DNA of 64,000 bases. It comes from Verrucomicrobiota bacterium. GTDB taxonomy: Bacteria; Verrucomicrobiota; Verrucomicrobiia; Chthoniobacterales; SZAS-18. The DNA is taken from positions 36,714 to 100,713 of the forward strand of contig JANXRG010000002.1 in assembly GCA_025353105.1 (NCBI GenBank), in the 5' to 3' direction. Position numbers and translations under genes: made by a program. How positions within the stretch are numbered: the stretch's first letter is position 1; each line of letters begins with the position of its first letter. Positions 47,554 through 56,655 of this stretch are shown piece by piece. The notes beneath the pieces were generated by a model, which was not told the DNA's origin, ran no database searches, and worked only from the letters and a program-made list of their open reading frames with translations.

Positions 47554-47736
47554 TCAACGCCCCGGCATCGCATGTGAACGGTCCCATACCTGCGCAAACA
47601 GCGCGGTCCCCTCGGGGGCCTGACCCGCGACATACCTGGCACACTTGCGTTGCTGCGCATTCAACAGGGGCACGGCCACCCCGGCCAGGCCGACAAACGC
47701 GAGGGTTACCAACACAATCCAACGCAGAGTCTTCAT
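47554..47736 (-). CDS. Small membrane-anchored or secreted protein of unknown function
   Basis: The 60-residue frame from ATG 47736 starts MKTLRWIVLVTLAFVGLAGV, a classic signal sequence or single helix, followed by a short polar tail (QRKCARYVAGQAPEGTALFA). It is divergent from the LysR gene at 47815, so it may be the regulator's target, but that is conjecture. Being short, it could be spurious. Confidence 0.4.
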   Translation of the reverse strand: MKTLRWIVLVTLAFVGLAGVAVPLLNAQQRKCARYVAGQAPEGTALFAQVWDRSHAMPGR

Positions 47737-47814
47737 GCCGTCATCATGCGCGCGCTTGCTTCCGTTGATGAAATTGATAAACGTGGGAAGCAAATCGGTT
47801 AAAACGATTACCAA

Positions 47815-48699
47815 ATGAACGTTCACCACCTCGAATTATTCTATTATGTCGCCAGGCACGGCGGCATCAGCCCGGCCGTTCGTCAGATGCCCTATGGGAT
47901 TCAACAACCGGCGGTCAGCGGCCAAATCCTCAAGCTCGAGGAATCGATCGGCGGCAAGCTTTTCCACCGCCGACCCTTCACCCTCACGCCGGCGGGCGAC
48001 CGGCTTTACCAGTTCATCGCGCCGTTCTTCGCCAACCTGCACGAGGTGTCCGGCGAGTTGCGCGGCCAAGCCAGCCAGCGTCTGCGGCTCGCGGCATCGA
48101 CCGAGGTTCTGCGCGATCACGTGCCGACCCTCATCCGCCAGCTCCGCGAGAAGCATCCGCTGTTATCGCTGTCCTTGCGCGAGGCGGGCCAGGCGACCGC
48201 GGAGCCGCTCCTCCTGCGCGGCGAAATCGACCTGGCGATCACCGAGGTGGAGGACAGTCCGGCCAGCGGCTTGCAATCGGTGGTACTCGCGCGCCTGCCG
48301 CTGGTCCTTTGGGTTCAGGAAAAATCTCCGATCAAGAACGTGAAGACCCTGCTCTCAACCGATACACCGATCTCGGAGCCGCTGATCTGCCTGCCCGCGC
48401 ATGAAACGGTGATGCGACATTTCCGCGCGGGTCTGCGTTCACTGGGCCAGACGTGGGAACCAGCGCTCGAGGTGAGTTCGATTGACCTGATTGAAACATA
48501 TGTGACCGAGGGATTTGGCGTCGGCCTGTCTGTGGCGATCCCCGCCCGCCCGCCGCACGCCGGAGTGCGCGCGGTGCCGCTGCCGGGTTTTGCGCCCGTC
48601 GTCGTGGCCGCTCTCTGGACCGGCAAACTTCCGGCGGTGCCAACGGCATTTCTCGACCTCGTCAAGGCGCGCGCGGCGTTTCTACGCAACGCAAAATGA
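47815..48699 (+). CDS. LysR-family transcriptional regulator
   Basis: The 294-residue protein has the N-terminal winged helix-turn-helix (HHLELFYYVARHGGISPAVR, QPAVSGQILKLEESIGGKLF, PFTLTPAGDRLYQF) and a periplasmic-binding-like effector domain (LRLAASTEVLRDHVPTLIRQ onward). The segment RQMPYGIQQPAVSGQ has three more residues than the usual spacing in the recognition region. The upstream gap is AT-rich and contains aatcg-gttaaaa-cgatt (around 47793-47809), a possible LysR box. The target and effector are unknown. Confidence 0.88.
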   Translation: MNVHHLELFYYVARHGGISPAVRQMPYGIQQPAVSGQILKLEESIGGKLFHRRPFTLTPAGDRLYQFIAPFFANLHEVSGELRGQASQRLRLAASTEVLRDHVPTLIRQLREKHPLLSLSLREAGQATAEPLLLRGEIDLAITEVEDSPASGLQSVVLARLPLVLWVQEKSPIKNVKTLLSTDTPISEPLICLPAHETVMRHFRAGLRSLGQTWEPALEVSSIDLIETYVTEGFGVGLSVAIPARPPHAGVRAVPLPGFAPVVVAALWTGKLPAVPTAFLDLVKARAAFLRNAK

Positions 48700-48804
48700 G
48701 CGTAGCCCCGCCCGTGGGAGCCCTCGCGTTTCGAGCCGCCAGGGATTTCGACTTCGCGTTTCTCGCCGATGCCTCGCGCAATGGGAAATGCCCCCTCCGC
48801 TCGA

Positions 48805-49167
48805 CTAGCGCCGGACGGCGCCGGCGGGTGCAACGGGAGCGGCGGGAGCGGCCGACGGACGCGGAATTCCATTGGTGCACACCGCAATCCCGATCGCCAT
48901 CCCCAGTGCAAAAACTCCCAAGGCAAACGATCGGCGGGCGGCGCCGACTTTGGCCTGCCGCTCTTCCACTACGGGCGAGGTGGCGATGAATGGGACGAGG
49001 CCGAGGGAGACGAAGCCGACCAACGCGAACACGACGACGACAACATCGCTCCAAGTCCAGGGCGGGGGATCCATGATGCCCCAGTAGCCGAGGAACAGCA
49101 TGCCCACGGACAGAATGGTGGCGGACGCGGAACTCAGCGCGACGACGGAGCCTTGGGGAGATTGCAT
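48805..49167 (-). CDS. Small membrane protein of unknown function
   Basis: The protein has about three hydrophobic helices (SASATILSVGMLFLGYWGI, WSDVVVVVFALVGFVSLGLV, RRSFALGVFALGMAIGIAV) and a Pro/Ala-rich tail. I start it at ATG 49167 (MQSPQGS), although the frame stays open to 49197. No family is recognised. It is convergent with the LysR gene, with 105 bases between; that gap holds nothing that I recognise. Confidence 0.55.
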   Translation of the reverse strand: MQSPQGSVVALSSASATILSVGMLFLGYWGIMDPPPWTWSDVVVVVFALVGFVSLGLVPFIATSPVVEERQAKVGAARRSFALGVFALGMAIGIAVCTNGIPRPSAAPAAPVAPAGAVRR

Positions 49168-49274
49168 CGCGCGAGTTGCTGGCCCTTGACCGGACATGGC
49201 GCATGATGGTCAACCCAGCCCAGGCGCCGCAAGCCTCGAAGTGATCAACTCCCCTCGAGGAATCCCTCAGCGCA

Positions 49275-50231
49275 TCACGCGCACGCCTGATCCAGGCCGA
49301 GCGTTGCGGCGCCAATCAGGCCGGCATCGCTGCCGAGTTTGGCGGGAACAATCTCCAATTTCTGCCAGAACACCGGGCTGCAGCGGCTCTTGATCTCCGA
49401 GCGCACGGGACCAAAAATCCACTCGCCCGCCTTGGCCACGCCGCCGCCGATCACGATCGTGTCCGGATTGAGCAGCCAGACGATGTTCGACAACATGAAG
49501 CCGATGCGGCCGCCGATTTCCTTCCACAACGCAATGGCCACCGGGTCGCCGCGCTGGGCGGCTTTCTGCAGCGTGAAGGGCGACATCTCCCCCTCGGGCG
49601 CGCCCTGCAGCCCGGCGGCGTACATCTCCATCGCACGTTCGACGATTTGCGCGTTGCCCACGTATTTCTCGAGCGCGCCAAGGTTGCCGTAATGGCCGGC
49701 GTTCCCCCCGGGATCGACGCTCATCTGCCCGACCTCACCGGCGCCAAAATTACTCCCGCGATAAAGGCGACCGTCGAGAATGAGGCCGCCGCCCACACCG
49801 GTGCCGAGCGTGATGCACACGACGTTGCGCTTGCCCTTCGCCGCCCCGTGGCGCCATTCCGCGTACGACATCGACTTTGCGTCGTTCTCAAGCGCCGACG
49901 GCAGACCGGTTCGCTGCTGCAAAATATCCCGCAGCGCGACTTCCTTCCAGCCCCGCACGTTGGTCAGCGAATGAACGATCCCACTGTCGCTGTCGACCAA
50001 TCCGGGCATGCCGACGCCCAGTGCGATGGCGGGTAATTCCGGATGCGCGGCCCGGACGGCTTCGACCTCGCGCACCATCGCGTTGATGAGCGGTGGCGCG
50101 CCCGCGTAGGCCTGCGTGTCGAGCGGCGGCCGCTTCTCGATGATGCAGCCATCGGCGACCAGGCCGATCTTCACGGTGGTGCCGCCGAAATCAATGCCGA
50201 CGGCGGAATGAGGCGTGGCTGGAATGCTCAT
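49275..50231 (-). CDS. ROK-family sugar kinase (glucokinase-like), lacking the zinc motif
   Basis: The 318-residue protein has the phosphate-binding VGIDFGGTTVKIGLV (11-25), catalytic D117 in ALENDAKSM, the second ATP motif ITLGTGVGGGLILDG and IGGGVAKAGEW. The usual ROK zinc site is ExGH plus CxCGxxGC. Here it reads GEVGQM (Q169 for His) and GGNAGHYGNLGALEKYVG, with all cysteines gone, so the zinc site is absent as a unit. It still has the catalytic aspartate and so is probably active. Substrate is likely glucose or a related sugar. Start at ATG 50231. Confidence 0.88.
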   Translation of the reverse strand: MSIPATPHSAVGIDFGGTTVKIGLVADGCIIEKRPPLDTQAYAGAPPLINAMVREVEAVRAAHPELPAIALGVGMPGLVDSDSGIVHSLTNVRGWKEVALRDILQQRTGLPSALENDAKSMSYAEWRHGAAKGKRNVVCITLGTGVGGGLILDGRLYRGSNFGAGEVGQMSVDPGGNAGHYGNLGALEKYVGNAQIVERAMEMYAAGLQGAPEGEMSPFTLQKAAQRGDPVAIALWKEIGGRIGFMLSNIVWLLNPDTIVIGGGVAKAGEWIFGPVRSEIKSRCSPVFWQKLEIVPAKLGSDAGLIGAATLGLDQACA

Positions 50232-50387
50232 GCTAACTGCGCCTTCTGATAGCACGCGCCGCTGCAAAACGCAGTGAAATCATTGCCACAATTCGCGGCC
50301 GCGGGGGGTGCGCCGCCGCCTCGAATGCGGAAGATTTGGTTTTGGCCCTTTCGCATGACGGACTTCTGCCCAATATCTCCTACTTCC

Positions 50388-51578
50388 ATGGATTCTCTCG
50401 TCCCCATCGCGCGCCATGTGCAAGCCATTCCCCGTTCGGGGATTCGCGATTTCTTCGAGGTCGTGCAGACGATGCGCGACGTGATCTCGCTCGGCATCGG
50501 CGAGCCAGACTTCGTCACGCCATGGCACATTCGCGAAGCGGCGATCTACTCGCTCGAGCGCGGTCGCACCGGCTACACGTCCAACCTCGGCCTGCCCAAG
50601 CTTCGCGAGGCAATCGCCGAGTATGTGGGTCGACATTTCCAGGTCATATACGCTCCGTTGACGGAGGTGCTGGTCACCGTGGGCGTCTCGGAAGGGATCG
50701 ATCTGGCGCTGCGCGCCCTGCTGAATCCGGGTGACGAAGTCCTCTACCACGAGCCGTGCTACGTCTCGTACGCTCCGAGCATCGCGCTGGTGCACGGCGT
50801 GCCGGTGCCGGTGCGCACGACCCGCGAAGATGGCTTCGCGTTGAAGACCGCCGCCATCGCCGCGAAGATCACGCCGCGCAGCCGCGTGTTAATGCTGAAT
50901 TTCCCGACCAACCCCACGGGCGCCACGATGCCGCGCGCCGAGCTGGAGGCGATCGCCGGGCTCTGCCGCGAGCACAATCTCGCGGTGCTGACCGACGACA
51001 TCTACAGCGAGCTGACGTACGACGGCCTCGAGCACGTCTCGATCGCGGCGCTGCCGGGCATGCGCGAGCGCACGGTTTTTCTGCACGGATTTTCCAAGGC
51101 GTTTGCCATGACGGGATTCCGGATCGGCTACGCGTGCGCGCCGGTCGACCTCATCGAGGCGATGATGAAAATCCACCAATACGGAATTCTCTGCGCGCCG
51201 GTCACGAGCCAGGAAGCGGCGCTGGAGGCAATTCGACACGGCGAACCGGACGTCGAGCAAATGCGCCGCGAATACGAGCTCCGGCGCAATTTCATCTCGC
51301 GCGAGTTCGCGGAGCAGGGCCTGCCTTGCCCGCGGCCGAGTGGATCGTTCTACGTTTTCCCGGACATCCGTTCGACCGGACTCTCGAGCCGTGAGTTCGC
51401 GCTCCGGCTGTTGCAGGAGAAGCGCGTGGCGGTGGTGCCGGGCGACGCCTTCGGCCCGGGCGGCGAAGGCCACATCCGCTGCAGCTACGCCACGGCGCTT
51501 CCGCAAATCAAGGAGGCGCTTCGTCGCATTGGCGAATTCGTGGGCGAACAACGAGGCCGAATCGCGAACGCGGCGTAG
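50388..51578 (+). CDS. PLP-dependent class I/II aminotransferase
   Basis: The 396-residue fold-type I aminotransferase has SLGIGEPDFVTPWHIREAA, YTSNLGLPKLREAI, VSEGIDLALRALLNPGDEVL, the conserved NFPTNPTGATM, and the PLP lysine K237 in HGFSKAFAMTGFRIGYACAP. This is the aspartate/aromatic/alanine transaminase branch. The amino donor cannot be fixed from sequence. I start it at ATG 50388 (MDSLVPIARH). It is 14 bases upstream of the nucleotidyltransferase gene, so the two form an operon. Confidence 0.9.
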   Translation: MDSLVPIARHVQAIPRSGIRDFFEVVQTMRDVISLGIGEPDFVTPWHIREAAIYSLERGRTGYTSNLGLPKLREAIAEYVGRHFQVIYAPLTEVLVTVGVSEGIDLALRALLNPGDEVLYHEPCYVSYAPSIALVHGVPVPVRTTREDGFALKTAAIAAKITPRSRVLMLNFPTNPTGATMPRAELEAIAGLCREHNLAVLTDDIYSELTYDGLEHVSIAALPGMRERTVFLHGFSKAFAMTGFRIGYACAPVDLIEAMMKIHQYGILCAPVTSQEAALEAIRHGEPDVEQMRREYELRRNFISREFAEQGLPCPRPSGSFYVFPDIRSTGLSSREFALRLLQEKRVAVVPGDAFGPGGEGHIRCSYATALPQIKEALRRIGEFVGEQRGRIANAA

Positions 51579-51592
51579 GAAAAGGAAGCCGA

Positions 51593-52306
51593 ATGATCGT
51601 CACAAAAGCCGTTCTCCTCGCCGCCGGCCGCGGCACGCGCATGCGCGAGCTGACGCTGGATTTGCCGAAACCCATGATCGCGGTGCGCGGCCGGCCGATA
51701 CTCGCGCACATCGTGAGCGGGTTAAAGGCCGCCGGCGTCACCGATTTCCTGATTGTCGTGGGCTACCGCGCCGGCGTGGTGCGCGATTTTTTCCAAGACG
51801 GAGCCACGCTCGGCGTCCGCGTGCAATACGTCACTCAGGTCACGCAGGACGGGACCGGCCGGGTGGTGGAACTCGCCCGCGATTTCGCCGGGGAGGATCC
51901 GTTTGTGCTGAGCTACGGCGATATCCTCATCGACCCAGTCAACTACCCCCGCCTGGTTGCGCTGGAGCCGGGGGATGACGCGCTGCTCACGGTGAAACGC
52001 GCCGACGATGTTTCGCAGGGCGGCGCCGTTTTCCTCAACGAGCGATCGGAGTTGGTCGATCTCCGCGAAAAGCCGAAGCCGGGCGAGCGGACGAGTCCAT
52101 GGTACAATGCCGGCGTCTACACGTTTCGCCCGAGCCTCTTCGAGTTCACGGCGCAGCTCGAAAAATCGTCACGCGGCGAATTCGAATTGACCGACGCGAT
52201 TCGCGCGCTGGCCCAATCGGGCCGGCGCATCCGCTGCCTTGAGTTGACCGGCGAGTGGGCCGACGTGCGCGATCCGGAAGTCCTCGCACAACTCAATCGA
52301 TCCTAA
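51593..52306 (+). CDS. Sugar-phosphate nucleotidyltransferase
   Basis: The 237-residue protein has the Rossmann-like NTP_transferase fold with AVLLAAGRGTRMRELTLDLP (GRGTRM at 12-17) and KPMIAVRGRPILAHIV. YGDILIDPVNYPRL is the metal-binding region and PWYNAGVYTF is typical. It makes an NDP-sugar from an NTP and a sugar 1-phosphate for cell-surface glycans; the sugar is not known. A ribosome binding site (aaggaag) lies about six bases upstream. It overlaps nothing and is convergent with the small GlsB-type gene. Confidence 0.87.
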   Translation: MIVTKAVLLAAGRGTRMRELTLDLPKPMIAVRGRPILAHIVSGLKAAGVTDFLIVVGYRAGVVRDFFQDGATLGVRVQYVTQVTQDGTGRVVELARDFAGEDPFVLSYGDILIDPVNYPRLVALEPGDDALLTVKRADDVSQGGAVFLNERSELVDLREKPKPGERTSPWYNAGVYTFRPSLFEFTAQLEKSSRGEFELTDAIRALAQSGRRIRCLELTGEWADVRDPEVLAQLNRS

Positions 52307-52313
52307 GCGCGAA

Positions 52314-52577
52314 CTACGGCGGGCTGTTTCGCGTGAACATCCGGTGCACCAGCAGGAGGAGGATTGCCCCGGCCGTGGCCCCGATAAATCCGGCTCCCTG
52401 ACCGACCTCGTACCAGCCAATCCATCTTCCCAGCAAGGTGGCCACCCAGGCGCCCGCGATGCCGAGCAACATTGTCACAATGCAACCGGCCGGGTCGCGA
52501 CCTGGCGTGAGAAACTTCGCCACGATTCCCGCGAGCAAACCGATGACGATGGTGCCGATGATTCCATAGGTTGGCAT
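52314..52577 (-). CDS. GlsB/YeaQ/YmgE family stress-response membrane protein
   Basis: The 87-residue protein matches this transglycosylase-associated family: IGTIVIGLLAGIVAKFLTPG, then GCIVTMLLGIAGAWVATLLG and GFIGATAGAILLLLVHRM. It has three helices and a short C-terminal tail. Family members are induced in stress in some bacteria, but the mechanism is unknown. It stands alone on the minus strand. Confidence 0.9.
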   Translation of the reverse strand: MPTYGIIGTIVIGLLAGIVAKFLTPGRDPAGCIVTMLLGIAGAWVATLLGRWIGWYEVGQGAGFIGATAGAILLLLVHRMFTRNSPP

Positions 52578-52658
52578 AGAGTTGGCCTTTCGATTCGAGA
52601 TTGACCGGCGAAGGGTTGAAACGGCAAGCGCAATTCGGCTGGGGACGCTAAATTTGCC

Positions 52659-54899
52659 TCACCGGCCAAGCCGGACCTTGAGTTCGAGCCCGAAGCCCTT
52701 CCTTTTCTTGCCGGATTTCGGCTCGGCCGGTGCGGTGAAGTTCATGCCGAGTTGATCAAACAGAAACGCGTAGACGTCCGCCTGTTGGGCGATGCGTTCG
52801 CTCAGCGCGGTGCCGATCCCATGGCCGCTGGCGCTGCTCACGCGCAGGAGAATTGGCCACCCGGACGCGCTCGCCGCCTGCAGGCGAGCCGCCATCTTGC
52901 GTGAGTTGGCGGGATTGACGCGGCCATCATTTTCACCGGCGAGCAGGAAAACCGCCGGATATTTCGTGCCGTCGTTCACGCGATGGTACGGGCTGTAGGC
53001 GTAGAGCGCCTGGAACTGCGCGGCATCCTTCACCGTACCGAATTCTGTGACGTTAAAGGCGCCATTGGCATCGAGTTCGACGCGCAGCATGTCGTAAATC
53101 CCGACGTATGCGACCACCGCGCGGACGAGCTCGGGCGCCTGCGTGAGCGCCGCGCCCATCAGTAATCCGCCATTGCTGCCGCCCTCGATCGCAAGCTTGG
53201 CGGGAGAGGTGTAGCCGCGATCAATCAGATGTCGCGCGCTCGCGATGAAATCGTCGAACACGTTCTGCTTTTTCGTCAGGTTGCCGCTGAGGTGCCATTC
53301 TTCACCGAACTCGCCGCCGCCGCGCAGATTTGCGATCACGTAGATCCCGCCGTTCGACAGCCAGAGATGCCGGTTCAATACAAAACTCGGGGACATGTTA
53401 ATGCCGTAGCCGCCGTACGCATAGAGGATGGTCGGGTTTTTCCCGTCAAGCGCGACGCCCTTTGCCTTGAGAATGTTCAACGGGATCCGCGTGCCGTCCT
53501 TCGACGTGGCGAATTCACGCACCACCTCGATGTCAGCGAAAGGCACCGGCGAAACCGCCCGCAGTTTGGTCGCGGTGAGGCGCTCGCTTTCCGGCGCGGC
53601 GGGATCATAGCGGAACCACGTCGTCGGCTCCGTGAACGTAACCTGCCGGAATAACACATCGTCCGCATGCCCTTCGATGCCCGCCAGTCCGTCAATCGTC
53701 GCGACGTCCGGCGAAGGCACCACCGCTTGCAACGCCCCGTTGAGATCGAAAACCCGCAGCCGGGACGGGCCGCCCAGCATTTCGACAATGTAGAGCTGGG
53801 AAGCCAGCGCGCGGTACTCCGTGATGACCCCGTCGCCCTGCGGCACGATCACGGGGACATTGGTCAGGTTTGGCTTCACGCCCGGTTTTAACGTGTCGGG
53901 ATCAAGGCGGAGAATTTTTCCACGCGGTGCACCCTGGCGCGAGAGCAAATAGAGCTGGCCGTCGCGGCCCAGGTGCACCGCTTTAATCTCGTCCGCGAAT
54001 TCGGAAATCGTGGTCCAACTCCCATCCGACAACCGCAGATAATGCGCAAACTCGCCGCCGTCGCCGTTGGCCACCGTCACGATGACCCGGCTGCCGTCCT
54101 CACTCGTCTCAATGACGGTCTCGGCGATGCGTGGGAAATCCTTGCCCAGCACGTAGGTGTCGGCGCTTTGCGGCGTGCCAAGGCGATGATAAAACACCTC
54201 CTGATAAAATTGCAGGTCCGCGGGTGGACGCTCACCGGCGCTGGGATAACGCGTGTAGAAAACCCCTTCGCCGCGCGCGTCAAACGCCGCACTCCCACCG
54301 CCGGTCGGGAATTGCGCGCGCTCCAGTCTGTCCGGACGCTGCCGCCCGGTCGCGACATCGAAGAAAAACAACGTGCCCTGCTCGCTGCCCTTATCCGACA
54401 GGCAGACCGCAAGCGTGCGGCCGTCGAGCGACGGCACGAACCAATCGATGGATGTCGCCCCAGCCTTGCTCCGCGTATTGGGATCCAGCACCACCCGTTC
54501 GGTCCGCGGGTCCGCGCTCGTGGCGAGCGTAACAATCAGCGGCTGTTGTTTTGGCGGCTGGTTCTTGAAGGCGAACAACCGGCCTCCCCGGCTGATCAAT
54601 CCACCGTAGTTCGACGAGGTCTTCGAATACAGGGCGCCCAACCGCGCCGCGATCGGTTTCCGGACTGCCAGCCCATCGAGAAAGGCCCGCGTACGGGCAT
54701 TTTGCGCGTCGGTCCAGGCTTTGACCTCGTCCGCCTTGCCATCCTCCAGCCACCGATAATCCTCCGTGATGGTCACCCCCTGCATGCTATCCTGCACCGG
54801 GCGCTTGGGCGTTTCCGGCGGCGGCGCGACCTCTGCCGCTGAAAGATATCCGGTCGTCAGAAGGCAAAGAAAGGGAAGCGACAGGGCGCGGGTTCTCAT
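52659..54899 (-). CDS. Secreted prolyl oligopeptidase (S9A family)
   Basis: The 746-residue serine peptidase cuts short peptides after proline. It has a signal peptide (1-21, MRTRALSLPFLCLLTTGYLS), the start RPVQDSMQGVTITEDYRWLE, a seven-bladed propeller (to about 440) and an alpha/beta hydrolase domain. Catalytic residues are Ser at about 571 (IEGGSNGGLLMGA), Asp at about 656 (AGENDGRVNP) and His at about 692 (SASGHGIGT). I start it at ATG 54899; the longer frame adds residues without a signal peptide. It should act outside the cytoplasm. Divergent from the MerR-like gene. Confidence 0.94.
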   Translation of the reverse strand: MRTRALSLPFLCLLTTGYLSAAEVAPPPETPKRPVQDSMQGVTITEDYRWLEDGKADEVKAWTDAQNARTRAFLDGLAVRKPIAARLGALYSKTSSNYGGLISRGGRLFAFKNQPPKQQPLIVTLATSADPRTERVVLDPNTRSKAGATSIDWFVPSLDGRTLAVCLSDKGSEQGTLFFFDVATGRQRPDRLERAQFPTGGGSAAFDARGEGVFYTRYPSAGERPPADLQFYQEVFYHRLGTPQSADTYVLGKDFPRIAETVIETSEDGSRVIVTVANGDGGEFAHYLRLSDGSWTTISEFADEIKAVHLGRDGQLYLLSRQGAPRGKILRLDPDTLKPGVKPNLTNVPVIVPQGDGVITEYRALASQLYIVEMLGGPSRLRVFDLNGALQAVVPSPDVATIDGLAGIEGHADDVLFRQVTFTEPTTWFRYDPAAPESERLTATKLRAVSPVPFADIEVVREFATSKDGTRIPLNILKAKGVALDGKNPTILYAYGGYGINMSPSFVLNRHLWLSNGGIYVIANLRGGGEFGEEWHLSGNLTKKQNVFDDFIASARHLIDRGYTSPAKLAIEGGSNGGLLMGAALTQAPELVRAVVAYVGIYDMLRVELDANGAFNVTEFGTVKDAAQFQALYAYSPYHRVNDGTKYPAVFLLAGENDGRVNPANSRKMAARLQAASASGWPILLRVSSASGHGIGTALSERIAQQADVYAFLFDQLGMNFTAPAEPKSGKKRKGFGLELKVRLGR

Positions 54900-55117
54900 G
54901 AAATCCATCATTCTCGGATTCGGTCCCGGAGGCAATCCTGGAAGGGGTGAGGTGCGCCGATTCACACTTTTGCCGGCAGACACTGGCAGTTTCCTGAATT
55001 TCCACCCATTTTCTAGGGTCCGGACAAATTCGGGCCGGCGCCGCAGTTTTCGCGCCCAAGCCTGTAGGATCAGCCGCTTCCACCGGAAAATAACATCGAA
55101 AAATCGAGATTTTGATT

Positions 55118-55146
55118 TTGACAGTAAGACTGCCGATAACTACCAA
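55118..55146 (+). promoter_or_regulatory. Candidate promoter for the MerR-like gene
   Basis: A perfect TTGACA hexamer lies at 55118-55123 in an AT-rich stretch just upstream of ATG 55153. With a 17-base spacer the -10 position reads taccaa, a weak match. Only the -35 is convincing. Confidence 0.3.
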
Positions 55147-55152
55147 AGCGGC

Positions 55153-55713
55153 ATGGTCGCGCCTGTCCATCCCACCGTCTCCATCGGCGACCTCGCCGAT
55201 CTCGTAAATCAGTGGTGCGACGAGCATCAGGTGACCCCCGCCAACGGTCAGGCGGGTGAGCGAATCACGGAGCGAAACATTCGCTATTACCGCTCGCGTG
55301 GGCTGCTGGACGCACCCGGAGGCGACGACATCGGACGCAAGCGCGGTTTCACGGAAAAGCACCGGCTGCAATTGAAGGCGATCCGGCTACTGCAGGCGCG
55401 AGGGTTGCCGCTGGACCAGATTCAGGTCCGGATTCACGGCCGGAGTCTCGACGAACTACGCGCCATCGAGCGGCTCGAGCTCCACCAGCTTGCGGGCGGC
55501 GGCGCTTCGCCGGGTGCGGTCAGCGGCGCGGAGTTGGTGGCGGGCGAAGGCGAGCGCTGGGGGGTTTCGGCCTTGGGCACGGAGTTTTTCCTCGTCTCGC
55601 GCCGCGGTCGCACGCTGAACGGCGTGCAGCGCAAAATGGTGGTCGCGGTGCTCACCGGCGCGCTTGAGGATGGGTCCGCCTCCGACAAATCGGTCGACGG
55701 AATCCCATTCTAG
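55153..55713 (+). CDS. MerR-like transcriptional regulator
   Basis: The 186-residue protein has a MerR-type winged helix: VSIGDLADLVNQWCDE, RNIRYYRSRGLLDAPGG, then RGFTEKHRLQLKAIRLLQAR and GLPLDQIQVRIHGRSLDELR. About 80 residues follow with no known ligand-binding domain (FFLVSRRGRTLNGVQRKMVV). I start it at ATG 55153; upstream frames cover the promoter region. The regulated genes are unknown, and the divergent prolyl oligopeptidase is one candidate. The 253-base upstream gap has several A/T runs. Confidence 0.78.
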   Translation: MVAPVHPTVSIGDLADLVNQWCDEHQVTPANGQAGERITERNIRYYRSRGLLDAPGGDDIGRKRGFTEKHRLQLKAIRLLQARGLPLDQIQVRIHGRSLDELRAIERLELHQLAGGGASPGAVSGAELVAGEGERWGVSALGTEFFLVSRRGRTLNGVQRKMVVAVLTGALEDGSASDKSVDGIPF

Positions 55714-55800
55714 CGGCCAGCGCACCGGGGACAGACGAATTGACACGTCAGCTCGCCCCTTCGAACGACGCTATTATCCCCAAGGTCAATCCCGTTTCCC

Positions 55801-56625
55801 ATGAGCAATCGCGCCCGTCTTATCCCGATTCTTGCGGTCATTCTGATCGCAGCCTTCACGTATTTCAATTCGGAGAAATTCACCAATCCGGAAACGGGCA
55901 AGACCGCTCGGGTGGCGCTGAGCGAAGACCAGGAGGCAAAGCTCGGGCTGCAAAGCTATCAGCAGGTGATTGCCCAAGCGCAGGGTCAACTGCAGAACAG
56001 CGGGCCGGAGTATGATCGCGTGGTGCGCATTGCCCGGCGTCTCGCGCAGTCCACCGGCGACGCGGGCAAGAAATTCCAATGGGCCGTTAGCGTCCTGCGC
56101 AGCAACCAAGTGAACGCGTTCTGTCTGCCCGGCGGAAAAATCGTGGTCTACACCGGCATTCTGCCGGTCGCTGAAAACGACGCGCAGCTCGCCACGGTGA
56201 TGGGTCACGAGATGGCTCACGCGACCAGCCGCCACGGCTCGCAACGCCTGTTACAAACCAAGCTCACGAACACGGTGATTACGGGTGCGCAGGTCTCGAT
56301 GGCCGGAATGGATTACCAACAGCAACAGGCCGTCATGGGAGCCATTGGCGCCGGCGCGCAATACGGGGTTCTGCTACCGTTCAGCCGCGATCACGAGGTG
56401 GAAGCCGACTACATTGGGCTCATGTACATGGCCCGCGCGGGCTACGACCCGCACGAGGCCATCAAATTCTGGCAGCACATGTCGAAGGCGAGCGGAGCCG
56501 GTCAGAAGCCGCCCGAGTTCGCGTCGACGCATCCGTCCGACCAGACGCGCATTCAGCGTCTCACCGATGCCATGCCCAAAGCGCTCGAGGAGTATAACAA
56601 ATCGACCTTCCGCGGGCAGCCCTAA
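55801..56625 (+). CDS. M48 family zinc metallopeptidase
   Basis: The 274-residue protein begins with a signal-anchor helix (RLIPILAVILIAAFTYF, 6-22). It carries the HExxH motif as MGHEMAHATSRHG (H136, E137, H140) and the third ligand E201 in VEADYIGLMYMARAGYDP. This arrangement resembles periplasmic BepA/LoiP-type proteases that handle outer-membrane proteins. STHPSDQTRIQRL near the end is also typical. The N-terminal helix has no lipobox Cys, so it is probably anchored, not a lipoprotein. It stands alone. Confidence 0.92.
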   Translation: MSNRARLIPILAVILIAAFTYFNSEKFTNPETGKTARVALSEDQEAKLGLQSYQQVIAQAQGQLQNSGPEYDRVVRIARRLAQSTGDAGKKFQWAVSVLRSNQVNAFCLPGGKIVVYTGILPVAENDAQLATVMGHEMAHATSRHGSQRLLQTKLTNTVITGAQVSMAGMDYQQQQAVMGAIGAGAQYGVLLPFSRDHEVEADYIGLMYMARAGYDPHEAIKFWQHMSKASGAGQKPPEFASTHPSDQTRIQRLTDAMPKALEEYNKSTFRGQP

Positions 56626-56655
56626 CGCGGAGAAGACCCAAGGTCGCCCGTGAAT

